Assembly (NCBI RefSeq): GCF_002891295.1
Contig: NZ_LGUI01000006.1
Span: 248,001-312,000, forward strand
DNA from: Streptomyces eurocidicus
GTDB lineage: Bacteria > Actinomycetota > Actinomycetes > Streptomycetales > Streptomycetaceae
Direction: 5' to 3'
Length of the DNA stretch: 64,000 nucleotides
The notes below the pieces were generated by a model that saw nothing but the letters and a program-made list of their open reading frames with translations, made no database searches and had not been told where the DNA came from. The stretch's first letter is position 1, and each line of letters opens with the position of its first letter. Made by a program: the position numbers and the translations under genes. This document shows positions 9,282 to 17,950 of this stretch, piece after piece.

Positions 9282-9337
9282 AGCCGCCCACGACCACGAC
9301 ACGCTGACCCTCCAGGCAGCGCGCCCCGTCGCCCCGG

Positions 9338-11287
9338 TCAGCGCACGAGCAGTTCCGCCTCGTCCGCCAGGGCCTCCAGGTCCTCGGCGATGCCCTTCGT
9401 GATCTCCTGGGCGAGCCGCTGCCCGCCGTCCTCCAGGAACTGCTCGCCGAACGCGCGGGCCAGTGCCGCCTCCTGGGCGCCGGCCTCCCGCTGGAGCTTC
9501 GCGACCATCCTGGCCTCGCCGCCGACCTTGCGCGCCATCGGTGGGATGTTCGCCTCCTTCGCCTTGGCGAGCGCCCTCTCCTTGCCCTCGCTGAGGCCCG
9601 CCCATACCAGGGCGAAGGCCACGATCACGGCGAACGGCCCGGTCGCGGCGATGATGGCGGTGCCGGCGCCGAAGAGCGTCGTCGCGACGATCCCCGCGAC
9701 CACCACGTTGACGACCGAGGCGATGTTGTCCAGCACCTCGGTGGCGGCCGCCGCGTCGACGGGGACGTCCAGCTTCCCCTCGCTCACCCGCACGGTGGGC
9801 AGCGCCATGACCGACGGTTCGAGGTGCCGGCGCCGGCAGATGGGCCGGGTCAGCTCCTCCAGGTCCGGGCGCAGGGCGTTCTGCCAGGTGGCGATCGCCT
9901 CCTGGAGCCGGGTGTTGCCCGGGTCGGTGAGTTCGGCGTGCAGCGACCGGGAGATCCCGGCGGCCATCTCGTCCAGCGTGGTGATCCGCCCGGCCCGCCA
10001 GCGCCTGAAGGCCGGGATCACGTGCCGTTCCGTCATCCCGTCGGCGACCGCCTCGCCCAGCCGCTCGGCGAGCCGCGGCAGCCGGTCCGCGACCAGGGAC
10101 CCGACGCGGTCGCTGTCCAGGAGCCCGCGGATGTCCGCGCGGAATCCCGCCGCCCGGATGCTCATCCGGCCCGCCAGGGCGAGCCCCCGGGCGATGGCCA
10201 CGTCCGGCTCCGTGCCCAGGAAGACCCGGTCCGCGCCGAAGACCTCGCGGGCCTGTTCCCGGACGAAGTGCATCCGGGAGGCGCCGCCGGTGAGCAGTAC
10301 GGCGTCCGGCGGTCCGGGGAGCCCGGCCGCCGCGCCGTCGAGGGCGTCCCGGTACGCCTGCCGCCAGGAGCGGCCGCCGAGGGTGGGCTGCGGGGCGTCC
10401 AGCACCGCGGCCATGTCCCCGGCCGTCAGCTCGATGTGGAAGTAGAGCACTCCGCCGCGTGTCCTGACCGGGTGGACGGTGCCGACCGTCGCCTCCGGGT
10501 CGGCGGCGAACTTGCCGCGGTCCGTGCGGAAGAAGGTCTCCTTCACCTCCCTGCACATCAATTCGAGGACGAGCCGTACGGAGCGCTCCTCCTGCAGGAA
10601 CTCCCTCAGCTCCGCGCCCTGCGGATTGCGGTCGAGCTGCTGTTCCAGGATCGTCCGGTCGATCAGCCCGGCGCCCAGCGGGAGCCCGGTGTCGAGGGGC
10701 GGGCCCGTGCGGCGGCCCACGACGGCGGTGAAGTCGGTGGTCGACGACCCCAGGTCCACGACCAGCACCGCGCCGGAGAGCCGCCCCGGGTCGACCTCCA
10801 GCTCGCCCGATTCACGGGCGTAGAGCAGGGCGGCCCTCGACTCGGGGACCACGTCCACCCGCGGCAGTCCCGCCGCCCGCAGCAGTGCCGCGTACTCCCC
10901 GCGCAGCTCCCTGTCCCAGCCGGAGGGCGCCCCGAAGAACCACCGCACCGGCCGGGTGCCCTTCAGGTCCTGGTCCCGCTCGACGGCGTCCTCGGCGACC
11001 TTCCGTACGAAGAGGGTCGTGGGCCGGCGCACCTCCTCGCGGTCGAGCTCGGGCGATTTGAAGGCCAGCTGGAGGCCGGTGGCCCCGTTGTCCATGGCCG
11101 CCCGGCCGACCAGTACGCCCCGCGTGGGGTGTTCGGCGACCATGGTGACGTGCTGCCTGCCGCCGCCGGTCGCGCCGAGGTCCATGACAGTGGGCACCGC
11201 GTCCTTGTCCGCGTAAGCCTTGGCGAGGGCGGTCTCTCCGTGGCCGAGGTCGAACCCGACGATCACGGTTCCCGAGCTGTCAGTCAT
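9338..11287 (-). CDS. Hsp70-family ATPase with hydrophobic C-terminal segment
   Basis: A 649-aa protein. The ATPase domain is well preserved: phosphate-1 GFDLGHGETA (11-20), phosphate-2 VVDLGSSTTDF (176-186) and adenosine motif LLTGGASRM (331-339). Instead of a DnaK substrate domain it has a long helical region (~380-500) and a hydrophobic, glycine-rich stretch at ~522-566 (VVNVVVAGIVATTLFGAGTA), then charged helices to the end. This suggests membrane insertion or a glycine-zipper pore-like element. The ATG at 11285-11287 overlaps the stop of the GrpE-like gene by 8 nt, tight coupling expected of a chaperone and its exchange factor. Last gene of the minus-strand operon that starts near 18663. 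The membrane role is inferred from composition only. Confidence 0.85.
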   Translation of the reverse strand: MTDSSGTVIVGFDLGHGETALAKAYADKDAVPTVMDLGATGGGRQHVTMVAEHPTRGVLVGRAAMDNGATGLQLAFKSPELDREEVRRPTTLFVRKVAEDAVERDQDLKGTRPVRWFFGAPSGWDRELRGEYAALLRAAGLPRVDVVPESRAALLYARESGELEVDPGRLSGAVLVVDLGSSTTDFTAVVGRRTGPPLDTGLPLGAGLIDRTILEQQLDRNPQGAELREFLQEERSVRLVLELMCREVKETFFRTDRGKFAADPEATVGTVHPVRTRGGVLYFHIELTAGDMAAVLDAPQPTLGGRSWRQAYRDALDGAAAGLPGPPDAVLLTGGASRMHFVREQAREVFGADRVFLGTEPDVAIARGLALAGRMSIRAAGFRADIRGLLDSDRVGSLVADRLPRLAERLGEAVADGMTERHVIPAFRRWRAGRITTLDEMAAGISRSLHAELTDPGNTRLQEAIATWQNALRPDLEELTRPICRRRHLEPSVMALPTVRVSEGKLDVPVDAAAATEVLDNIASVVNVVVAGIVATTLFGAGTAIIAATGPFAVIVAFALVWAGLSEGKERALAKAKEANIPPMARKVGGEARMVAKLQREAGAQEAALARAFGEQFLEDGGQRLAQEITKGIAEDLEALADEAELLVR

Positions 11288-12092
11288 CTTCCCGTTCCGT
11301 TCCTCGCTCGTTCCCCCCGGCGGGGGACTGTGTCCTGGCGGGCCCCCGCACCTCCCCCGGGCGCAGCACCCGGCCGTCCGCCGCCACCAGGGCGGGCCGG
11401 GACGTCACGAACTCCCCTTCCCCGGGGTCCGGGTGCATGACGAAGGAGAACAGGGCGTCGTTGGTCCCGTCGAAGTCGACGACCGCGATGTCGTGCCGGA
11501 GCACGAGGTCCTTGCGGAGCCGGTCGATGTGCCGGAGGGCCAGCTCGCCGTCCCGCTCGGCGTGCGCGGACAGCAGGTCGCGCAGCAGGTTGAGCACGTC
11601 GCGGTCCTCCGACCAGCGCAGCGGTACGCGTTCGGGGGCGGGCGGCTCGGCCTCCGCGAGCAGCCGGTCGGCGGCCTCCGCGGCGGCCTGGAGCTGGTCG
11701 AGGAGGGTGGGGGTGTGCACGGTCGGCCGGGGAGGCCGGGGAGGCTCGTGGCGGTGGTCCTCGTCGAGGCCGAGCGGGAGGAGGCGCAGCAGCGGTGCGA
11801 GGGGGGACGAGGGGCGAGGGGGCCGCTGTGGCGGGGCGGCGGGCGCGCGGACGGCGGCGAGGGTGCCCAGGGACACGGCGCGCAGGAGGTCCACGGCGGC
11901 GGCGAGCTGGCGCCGCGAGTTCGGCGTGGTCTCCCGGTCCTCGCCGGGCGCCGCCGCCGAGGCCGGGTCGAGGCGCTCCAGGGCGGCGCGCAGGGCGGCG
12001 ATGGCGGTCTCGGTCGTGGCGTGGTCCTCCAGGCGTATGTCCAGCTGCGGCCGCTGGCGTTTGAATGCCGTCGCCAGGGTGTCTCGGCTCAC
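11280..12092 (-). CDS. GrpE-like nucleotide exchange factor (divergent)
   Basis: A 270-aa protein. Residues 1-80 and 125-195 are helical; residues ~197-250 resemble the GrpE beta-domain: a GTNDALFSFV strand region and the terminal signature GRVLRPGEV (240-248), close to the GRVLRPAxV ending of true GrpE proteins. The middle (85-125) is Pro-rich and low complexity. GrpE proteins swap nucleotide on Hsp70; the partner is almost certainly the Hsp70-like protein whose start overlaps this stop by 8 nt. The start GTG at 12090-12092 is the only sensible one. The standard grpE-dnaK-dnaJ arrangement is absent, so this is a specialised paralogue, not the housekeeping gene. The family call rests on the C-terminal motif and context. 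Confidence 0.7.
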   Translation of the reverse strand: MSRDTLATAFKRQRPQLDIRLEDHATTETAIAALRAALERLDPASAAAPGEDRETTPNSRRQLAAAVDLLRAVSLGTLAAVRAPAAPPQRPPRPSSPLAPLLRLLPLGLDEDHRHEPPRPPRPTVHTPTLLDQLQAAAEAADRLLAEAEPPAPERVPLRWSEDRDVLNLLRDLLSAHAERDGELALRHIDRLRKDLVLRHDIAVVDFDGTNDALFSFVMHPDPGEGEFVTSRPALVAADGRVLRPGEVRGPARTQSPAGGNERGTEREDD

Positions 12093-12149
12093 GGCGCCCT
12101 CCCTTGTCGGTGCCGGTGTGGTCGTGTGCGGGTGTGCGTCGTCGGGTCG

Positions 12150-14005
12150 TCAGAGGGGTTCCGGGGACGGCCAGGCCCGTACGAGCCCGTCGGCGGAGGC
12201 GCTCAGCAGGTGGCCGGCGGGGGTGACGGCCAGCCCGCGCACGGCGGCGGCGTGGAGGCCGACGGGTGTGCCGCACGACCCCTGCCGCGCCCGGCCGGCG
12301 GGCCAGGCGCGGATCGCGCCCGACTCGCCGCAGGCGGCCAGCAGGCCGTGCGGGCCGAACGTCAGGTGCCGTACCGCGCCGGTGTGCCCGGGGAGTTCGT
12401 CGGCCCCGGTGCGGCGGCGCAGGTCGTGGACGTGGACACGGCCGTCGGCGCAGCCGACGGCGAGGAGCCGGTCCGCCGCGTCCAGGGCGAGCCCGGTGAC
12501 GGAGGACCCGGTGGTCAGGCGGCCCAGACGGTGGCCGGAGAGGGCGTCCCACAGCCCCACCCCGGCGGCGCCGCCGACGGCCAGGATCCGCCCGTCCGAG
12601 GTGACTTCGAGGGCGGTGGCGGCCGACCAGCCGACCTTCAGCGGGTAGCCGGCGCCGTCGGGGGCGCCCAGCGGGCGGGAGGGGTCCGAGCGGCGCAGCA
12701 GGCCGTCGTCGCCGAGGCTGAACACGGCTCCCCCGCGGTACCGGACGGCGTTGACCCAGCCCTCGTGCCAGGCGAGGGTGCGGGACCGCCCGGACCCGCC
12801 GTACGACCAGAGCCGCACGGCGCCGTCGCTGCCGCCCGTCACCAGGCCCCTGAGGTCCGGGGCGAGGTCCAGGGCGGTGACGCGGCCGGTGTGCAGGTCG
12901 CGCTCGGCGAGCGGTTCGGCGGCGCCCGGGGTCCGCACCTCGGCCGAGCCGTCGGGGCGGCCCAGGGCGAGGTGGGCGGTCCCCGGGTCCGGGCCGGGTC
13001 CGCAGGCGAGGGCGGAGAGTCCGGGCGCGTGGCGCAGCACTTGGCGCGGGGGACGGGCGGGGCCGGTGGGGATCCGTACGGCCACGGCGTCCGGGTGCCG
13101 GCGGCGGAGCGCCGCGAGGACGCTCTCGGGTACGGGCCAGCCGGGCAGCCCGCACGCCAGGACGGCCGGCGCCACGCCGGGTCCCGGCGGGCCGGGCGGC
13201 GGCGCACCGGGGTACGACGGGTCGGGCAGGGCCGCTCCGGAGTACGGCGCGTCGGGCAGGACCGCACCGGGGCGCAGCAGGCCGGTCAGGGACTGTTCGA
13301 GCGTGCGGGTGGTGTCGGGGTCCCGGGGGAGCCGGTCGCCTATGCCGCCGGCGAGCAGGAAGCGCGCGGCATCCGGGTCCGCGGGCAGGGTGGGCAGCAG
13401 GGCCGTCCAGGGCCAGGAGGCGGTCTCCGCCCGCTCGTACAGGTCGCCGTCGTCGGCGCGGGCGAGGACGACGGCGGTGAGGCCGTCGGCCGCGATCTCC
13501 AGGGCCAGGGTCTCGGCGGCCCCCCGGGCGTGGGTCCCGGCCACCTCGCGGAGGGGCCGGGCCGGCGGCTCCTGCGGCCAGGGGCCGCGCAGCGCCTCCG
13601 CCGCCTCGCCGGGGCGCGGCGGCCCGTTCCTGACGTGCCGCTGGAGGCGGGCGTACAGCGCGTCGTCGCCGTGCCCCGGGTGGCCGGCCGCGCGGGCGGC
13701 GGCGGTGAGGTCGTACCGCCGCCGGGCGGTGGCGAGCCGGTCGTCGAAGGCGCGCAGGAGCTCCGGGGTGAGCGGGCCGAGTACCGGGCCCGCGCGGAGC
13801 GGCCACCGGCAGCCGGGGCACTCCGCGGGCCGGCGTCCTCCGGCGCGGCGGCACCGCACACGGGGCAGCCCGTACCGGCGCCGTCGGGCTCGCCGGGGCG
13901 GTGGACGGCGCCCGGCGGCCGCGTCGGCGGGGCTCCCGCGGCCGGCCCGGCGCCCTCTCGGGCGGGCGCGTCGTACGGGGCCGCCGCCCGGTCAGCCGTC
14001 GGCAT
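12150..14005 (-). CDS. Zinc-ribbon and WD40-like beta-propeller protein, apparent frameshift
   Basis: The main frame (12150 to ~13840) encodes ~560 aa whose second half has six or seven WD40-like blades (VTALDLAPDLRGLVTGGSDG, LLAVGCADGRVHVHDL, HLLSASADGLVRAWP). Its first zinc-ribbon half CPGCRWPLRAG lies in this frame, but the preceding CPVCGAAAPEDAG lies in another frame that starts at ATG 14005. Adding one base near 13830 would join them into CPxCG-x-CPGC, a normal four-cysteine ribbon. Start 14005 overlaps the AAA+ gene stop by 14 nt, which supports the longer gene. Beta-propellers usually serve as interaction platforms; no enzyme motif is visible. Fifty-seven nt separate it from the GrpE-like gene. 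Confidence 0.72.
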
Positions 14006-16553
14006 CGGGAACGTCCTCCGGGGCGAAGGCGAGTGGGGCGCCGGGGGCCGCCGCGGCGCTCCCGAGGCGGCGGGCGAGGCGTGCCTCCATGCGTTCCAGC
14101 AGGGCGCGTACGGCCCTGCCGTTGCCGAAGTCGGCGGGGTGCGCGGCCCGTTCGCGCTCCAGTCGGCGCAGGGCCCGGTCGGCGGCGGGGCCGGGCAGTC
14201 CGTAGCCCTGTCGCGCGGCCGCGCGGCGGAGGATCTCCACCAGCTCCGGGCCGGTGTACGCGGGGAAGGTCACGCGTTCGGTGAACCGGGAGCGCAGCCC
14301 CGGGTTGCGGGCGAGGAAGCCGTCCATCTCGTCCGGGTAGCCGGCGGCCACGACGACGAGGCGGTCGCGGTGCTCGTCCATCTCCCTGGTCAGGGTGTCG
14401 AGGGCCTCGGTCCCGAAGTCCCCGCCGTGGCGGCCCCGGGAGAGGCTGTACGCCTCGTCGACGAAGAGGACGCCGTCGAGCGCCGACCGTACGGCCCGCT
14501 GCGTCCTGGCCGCGGTCCGGCCCTCGTAACCGGCCACGAGTTCGGCCCGGGTGACCTCGACCAGATGGCCGCGGGCGAGCAGGCCGAGCGCGTGCAGGAC
14601 GCGGCCCGTCAGCCGGGCGACCGTGGTCTTGCCCGTGCCGGGCGGGCCGACGAAGAGCATGTGGGGCGGCGGGAAGCCGCCGCCGCCCCGCAGCCGCCGG
14701 AGCCGGAGCCGGTCCACGAGGTCGCGGATCAGCTCTTTGACGGGGGCGAGGCCGACGAGTCCGTCGAGCTCGGCGAGGGCCTCCTCGGCCGTGGCCGCCG
14801 GGCACCGCGCACGGGCGCGGCAGCGGTCGGGCACGTCCTCGGGCGTCAGGGGTTCGCCGACCCGGGCCCGCACCCGCAGGGCCCAGCGGGACTTCATCTC
14901 GTCGGCGAGGTCGCGCATGGCCCGGCCGTTGCCGAAGTCGGCGCCGCGCGTGGTGTGCAGGCGCTCGGTGACGTCCCGGAGCTCCTCCGCCAGTTCCGGG
15001 ATCCAGCGCAGGCCGAGGGCACCGAGCCGGCCGAGGAGGATGGCGTGCAGCTCGGCCGGCCCGTAGTCGGGGAAGTGGATGACGTTGGCGGCGGGGAAGC
15101 GGCTGCGCAGCCCGGGGTTGGAGGCCAGGAACTCCTCCATCCGGGCGGGGTAGCCGGCGGCGATCAGGACGAACCGGCCGCGGTCGTTCTCCATGCGGCT
15201 CAGCAGGGCGTCGATGGCCTGCTGGCCGTAGCCGTGCTCCTGGTCGCTCAGCCGGTACGCCTCGTCGACGAAGAGGACGCCGTCCAGGGCTTTGTCGACG
15301 GCCTCGTTGGTCCTGATGGCCGTCTGGCCCACGAATCCCGCGACCAGATCGGGAACTTCGACCTCGATCACGTGGCCGCGGCGGAGGACGCCCTGGTCCC
15401 GGTAGATCTCGCCGACCAGGCGGGCGACCGTGGTCTTGCCCGTGCCGGGGTTGCCGGTGAAGACCAGGTGCGGGGAGGCCGGTTCGGCGTTCCGCCGGTG
15501 TCCCAGGGCCCGCAGTCCGGCGTCCGCCGCGACGGTCCACCGCAGCCGTTCCAGGTGTTCCTTCACGGGCCCGAGCCCCACCATCGCGGCCAGGCGCTCG
15601 GACACGTCGCGGGTGTCCTCGCGCCCGCCGCCGATCCACTCCCGGCGGCGCAGCTCGGCGAGGCTCAGCGCGGTTCCGGGCGGGCGCCGCGTCAGCTCGC
15701 GGAGCCTCGACTGCCAGCCCGCGGCGGTCACGGGCATCGCGGCCATGGCCCTGACCAGGGCCGGGAGTTCGTGCCAGCGCTCGACGCGCAGTCCCTCCCG
15801 GACGCGCAGCAGGTGCACCAGGCGCTCCAGCTCGGCCGCGTGCGGATGGCCCACGCGGGCCGTGCTCCGCCCGGTGGGGCGCTGCGTCTGGTCGTACAGA
15901 TAGCTCTCCAGCCGGGGCAGGCTGCGCAGGTCGGCGACGAAGCGGGCCACCTCCTGGAGGCTGTGCCTGCGGAAGAGCAGGACGCAGAGGTTGCGGTCGT
16001 CGCCCTGCTCGGCCCAGCCCGCGAGGGCTCCGGCGAGCCGGCGGGCGGCGCGGCCGTGGCGCAGCGACTCCTCCGCCTGGCCGAGGACCACCGCCGTCCT
16101 GTGGTCGGTGCGGCGCATGAAGTGGTCGAGCATCATGACCCCGTGCTCGTCGGTGAGCGTGGCGGGCGCGGTGGTCCTCGGGTCCTCGCCGGCGCCCGTG
16201 CCGCCGGGGTCCTGGGCACGCAGGATCCGCCCGCCCAGGGGGCCCCGGAGCTCGGGGCGCATCCGGCCGGCCGGTACGGGGCGGCGCCGGCGCGGCCGGG
16301 ACAGGTCCCGGGAGACCGGGTCCCTGAAGTAGAGCGGCCGGGAGAGGGTGCTGAAGACGACGCGTGCGAACCCGGCGTCGCGCAGCAGGGTCCACAGCAG
16401 TTCCTCGGCGCCCCGGCGCCGGTGGTCGTGGCCGACGAAGACGTCGCCGAGGCCGGGTCCGTACAGGATGAACAGAGGGTCTCCGGCGGGCAGCGTCAGA
16501 TCCGCCAGCCGCTCGGCCGAGGGGCCGTACGGGGACGGCCGGGGTGGTGCCAT
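13992..16553 (-). CDS. Tandem CbxX/CfxQ-type AAA+ ATPase
   Basis: An 853-aa protein with two complete AAA+ modules: Walker A GNPGTGKT (367-374) with VLFVDEAYRLS (~427), and Walker A GPPGTGKT (636-643) with VLFVDEAYSLS. Both have the FGNGRAxR sensor segment characteristic of the CbxX/CfxQ group, which in other systems remodels protein complexes such as Rubisco and also occurs in type VII secretion-like ATPases. The N-terminal ~300 residues contain a further alpha/beta region with LTDEHGVMMLDHFMRR and TAVVLGQAEES but no P-loop; it may be a degenerate NTPase. ATG 16553 follows a GGGGAGA site, and the gene lies 17 nt after the coiled-coil gene. Central motor of this operon. Confidence 0.9.
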   Translation of the reverse strand: MAPPRPSPYGPSAERLADLTLPAGDPLFILYGPGLGDVFVGHDHRRRGAEELLWTLLRDAGFARVVFSTLSRPLYFRDPVSRDLSRPRRRRPVPAGRMRPELRGPLGGRILRAQDPGGTGAGEDPRTTAPATLTDEHGVMMLDHFMRRTDHRTAVVLGQAEESLRHGRAARRLAGALAGWAEQGDDRNLCVLLFRRHSLQEVARFVADLRSLPRLESYLYDQTQRPTGRSTARVGHPHAAELERLVHLLRVREGLRVERWHELPALVRAMAAMPVTAAGWQSRLRELTRRPPGTALSLAELRRREWIGGGREDTRDVSERLAAMVGLGPVKEHLERLRWTVAADAGLRALGHRRNAEPASPHLVFTGNPGTGKTTVARLVGEIYRDQGVLRRGHVIEVEVPDLVAGFVGQTAIRTNEAVDKALDGVLFVDEAYRLSDQEHGYGQQAIDALLSRMENDRGRFVLIAAGYPARMEEFLASNPGLRSRFPAANVIHFPDYGPAELHAILLGRLGALGLRWIPELAEELRDVTERLHTTRGADFGNGRAMRDLADEMKSRWALRVRARVGEPLTPEDVPDRCRARARCPAATAEEALAELDGLVGLAPVKELIRDLVDRLRLRRLRGGGGFPPPHMLFVGPPGTGKTTVARLTGRVLHALGLLARGHLVEVTRAELVAGYEGRTAARTQRAVRSALDGVLFVDEAYSLSRGRHGGDFGTEALDTLTREMDEHRDRLVVVAAGYPDEMDGFLARNPGLRSRFTERVTFPAYTGPELVEILRRAAARQGYGLPGPAADRALRRLERERAAHPADFGNGRAVRALLERMEARLARRLGSAAAAPGAPLAFAPEDVPDADG

Positions 16554-16570
16554 GGCGGGTCTCCCCGGGC

Positions 16571-17950
16571 TCAGGTGTCGGTGGCGGCGCGGGGCAGCGC
16601 CCGCCGGAGGCCGTCGAAGTCGCGGTAGGCCGGGTCGGGTTCGCCGTCCTCGGCCTCGGGGTCGGAGGCGGCGATGCCACGGGCCCGCAGCCCGCGCGTC
16701 ACCTCCTGGCCCCGGGCGGTCAGTTCGTCCCTGGCGGCGGTGTCCCGGTCGTACGACAGGACGCGCAGGACGGAGGTGCCGCCGCCGGTGCCGGCCGGGG
16801 CGACCTCGATGACGATCTCGTTGCCGTTCCGGTGGACGAGCTTGGCGAAGAACGCCTCCCGCTGGTCGTCGCCGGAGTACGTGCCGTCCGTCAGCTCGTA
16901 GCCGGTGAGCTCCTCCAGCGTGCCGGCGACGGAGTCGGCGAGATTGACCCGCAGCTGGGATTCGAGCTGGCGCCGCCCGGCCCGTTCGACGGTCTCCGCG
17001 AGCCTCTTCTCGAGGTCGGGGGCGCGGTGTTCCAGGATGTCGCGGAGCTCGCCGGTGTCCGGGGGGCGTTCCTCGTCGCCGATCCGCTCCTGGAGCCGGG
17101 CGGTCTCCGCGCGGAGCCGGGACAGCTCGCCGCCGGACCAGTACTCGACGTCGAGCACGGCGTCGGTCAGTTCCTCGCCCTCGGCCCCGTGGACCTCCCG
17201 GACGGCGTTCGCCTTGATCAGGTGCTGTACGTGGCGGAGGAGTTCGCCCGCGCGGACCCGGTGGTGGCGCCGCTCCCGGTCCTGCCGCTCCAGTTCCTGG
17301 AGGAGGTCGCCCAGCTCCCGGTAGGCGCTGTCGGCGGTGGCGTGCGCGGCCTGGGCACTGCCCCGGCCGAGGGTGTCCAGGGCCCTGTCCAGCTGCCCGG
17401 CCAGGCTCTCCAGGCGGTGGGCGTGGGGCCGCGCGTCCACCGGGAAGGCGGTGTGGACGATCCGGTGCATGGTGCGGGCGTCGGACACCGCCTCGCGGGC
17501 GAGGGCCGCCGCGCGCTCGCGGTCCCGGACGAGTTCGCCGACCTCCCCGGCCAGCCGTTCCACGTCCCGGCGGCGCTGCCGGCGCTCGGCGGCTATCTCC
17601 TCCTGGAGCCGGTGTTCCTGTTCCGCGAGGTGCTCTGCGGTCTCCCGGCGCAGCTCGCCGGCGGTGGCCCGGAGGTCCTCGGCCATGCGCCGGGCCTGCG
17701 CGCGCAGCCGCTCCTGGGTCCCGGTCTCCAGCCCGCGGGCCCGCTCGCTCAGGCCCTGGACGGCCTGTTCGACGGTGCGCTGCCGGTCCTCCACGACGCC
17801 GAACACCCGCTCGAGGTCGGCGTGTGTCTGCCGGCGGACGTCGTCCAGCATGCCGGGCAGACCGCGCTGGACGTCCTTGAGCCGGGCCGCCTGGCGGCGC
17901 AGCCGGAACCACTCGGACTCGTCGACCTGGATGCGTTTCCTGCCGCTCAC
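16571..17950 (-). CDS. Long coiled-coil protein of the AAA+/radical SAM operon
   Basis: A 459-aa protein dominated by coiled coil from ~10 to ~270 (DVRRQTHADLERVF, EEIAAERRQRRRDVERLAGE), with a shorter helical pair at ~290-340 and a C-terminal alpha/beta domain (~355-450; GNEIVIEVAPAG, VLRVLSYDRDTAARDEL). No membrane segment or catalytic motif is visible. GTG 17950 overlaps the radical-SAM stop in GTGA, and 17 nt separate its stop from the AAA+ start. It probably forms a rod or adaptor presented to the AAA+ motor; this is inferred from neighbours and fold, not from any match I recognise. Confidence 0.82.
   Translation of the reverse strand: MSGRKRIQVDESEWFRLRRQAARLKDVQRGLPGMLDDVRRQTHADLERVFGVVEDRQRTVEQAVQGLSERARGLETGTQERLRAQARRMAEDLRATAGELRRETAEHLAEQEHRLQEEIAAERRQRRRDVERLAGEVGELVRDRERAAALAREAVSDARTMHRIVHTAFPVDARPHAHRLESLAGQLDRALDTLGRGSAQAAHATADSAYRELGDLLQELERQDRERRHHRVRAGELLRHVQHLIKANAVREVHGAEGEELTDAVLDVEYWSGGELSRLRAETARLQERIGDEERPPDTGELRDILEHRAPDLEKRLAETVERAGRRQLESQLRVNLADSVAGTLEELTGYELTDGTYSGDDQREAFFAKLVHRNGNEIVIEVAPAGTGGGTSVLRVLSYDRDTAARDELTARGQEVTRGLRARGIAASDPEAEDGEPDPAYRDFDGLRRALPRAATDT

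Noticed and set aside
11220..16628. An 1802-codon plus-strand frame across the GrpE-like, propeller and AAA+ genes.
   Set aside because: Composition is Gly/Val/Gln-rich with no domain, while the minus strand encodes clear AAA+ motifs in the same span.
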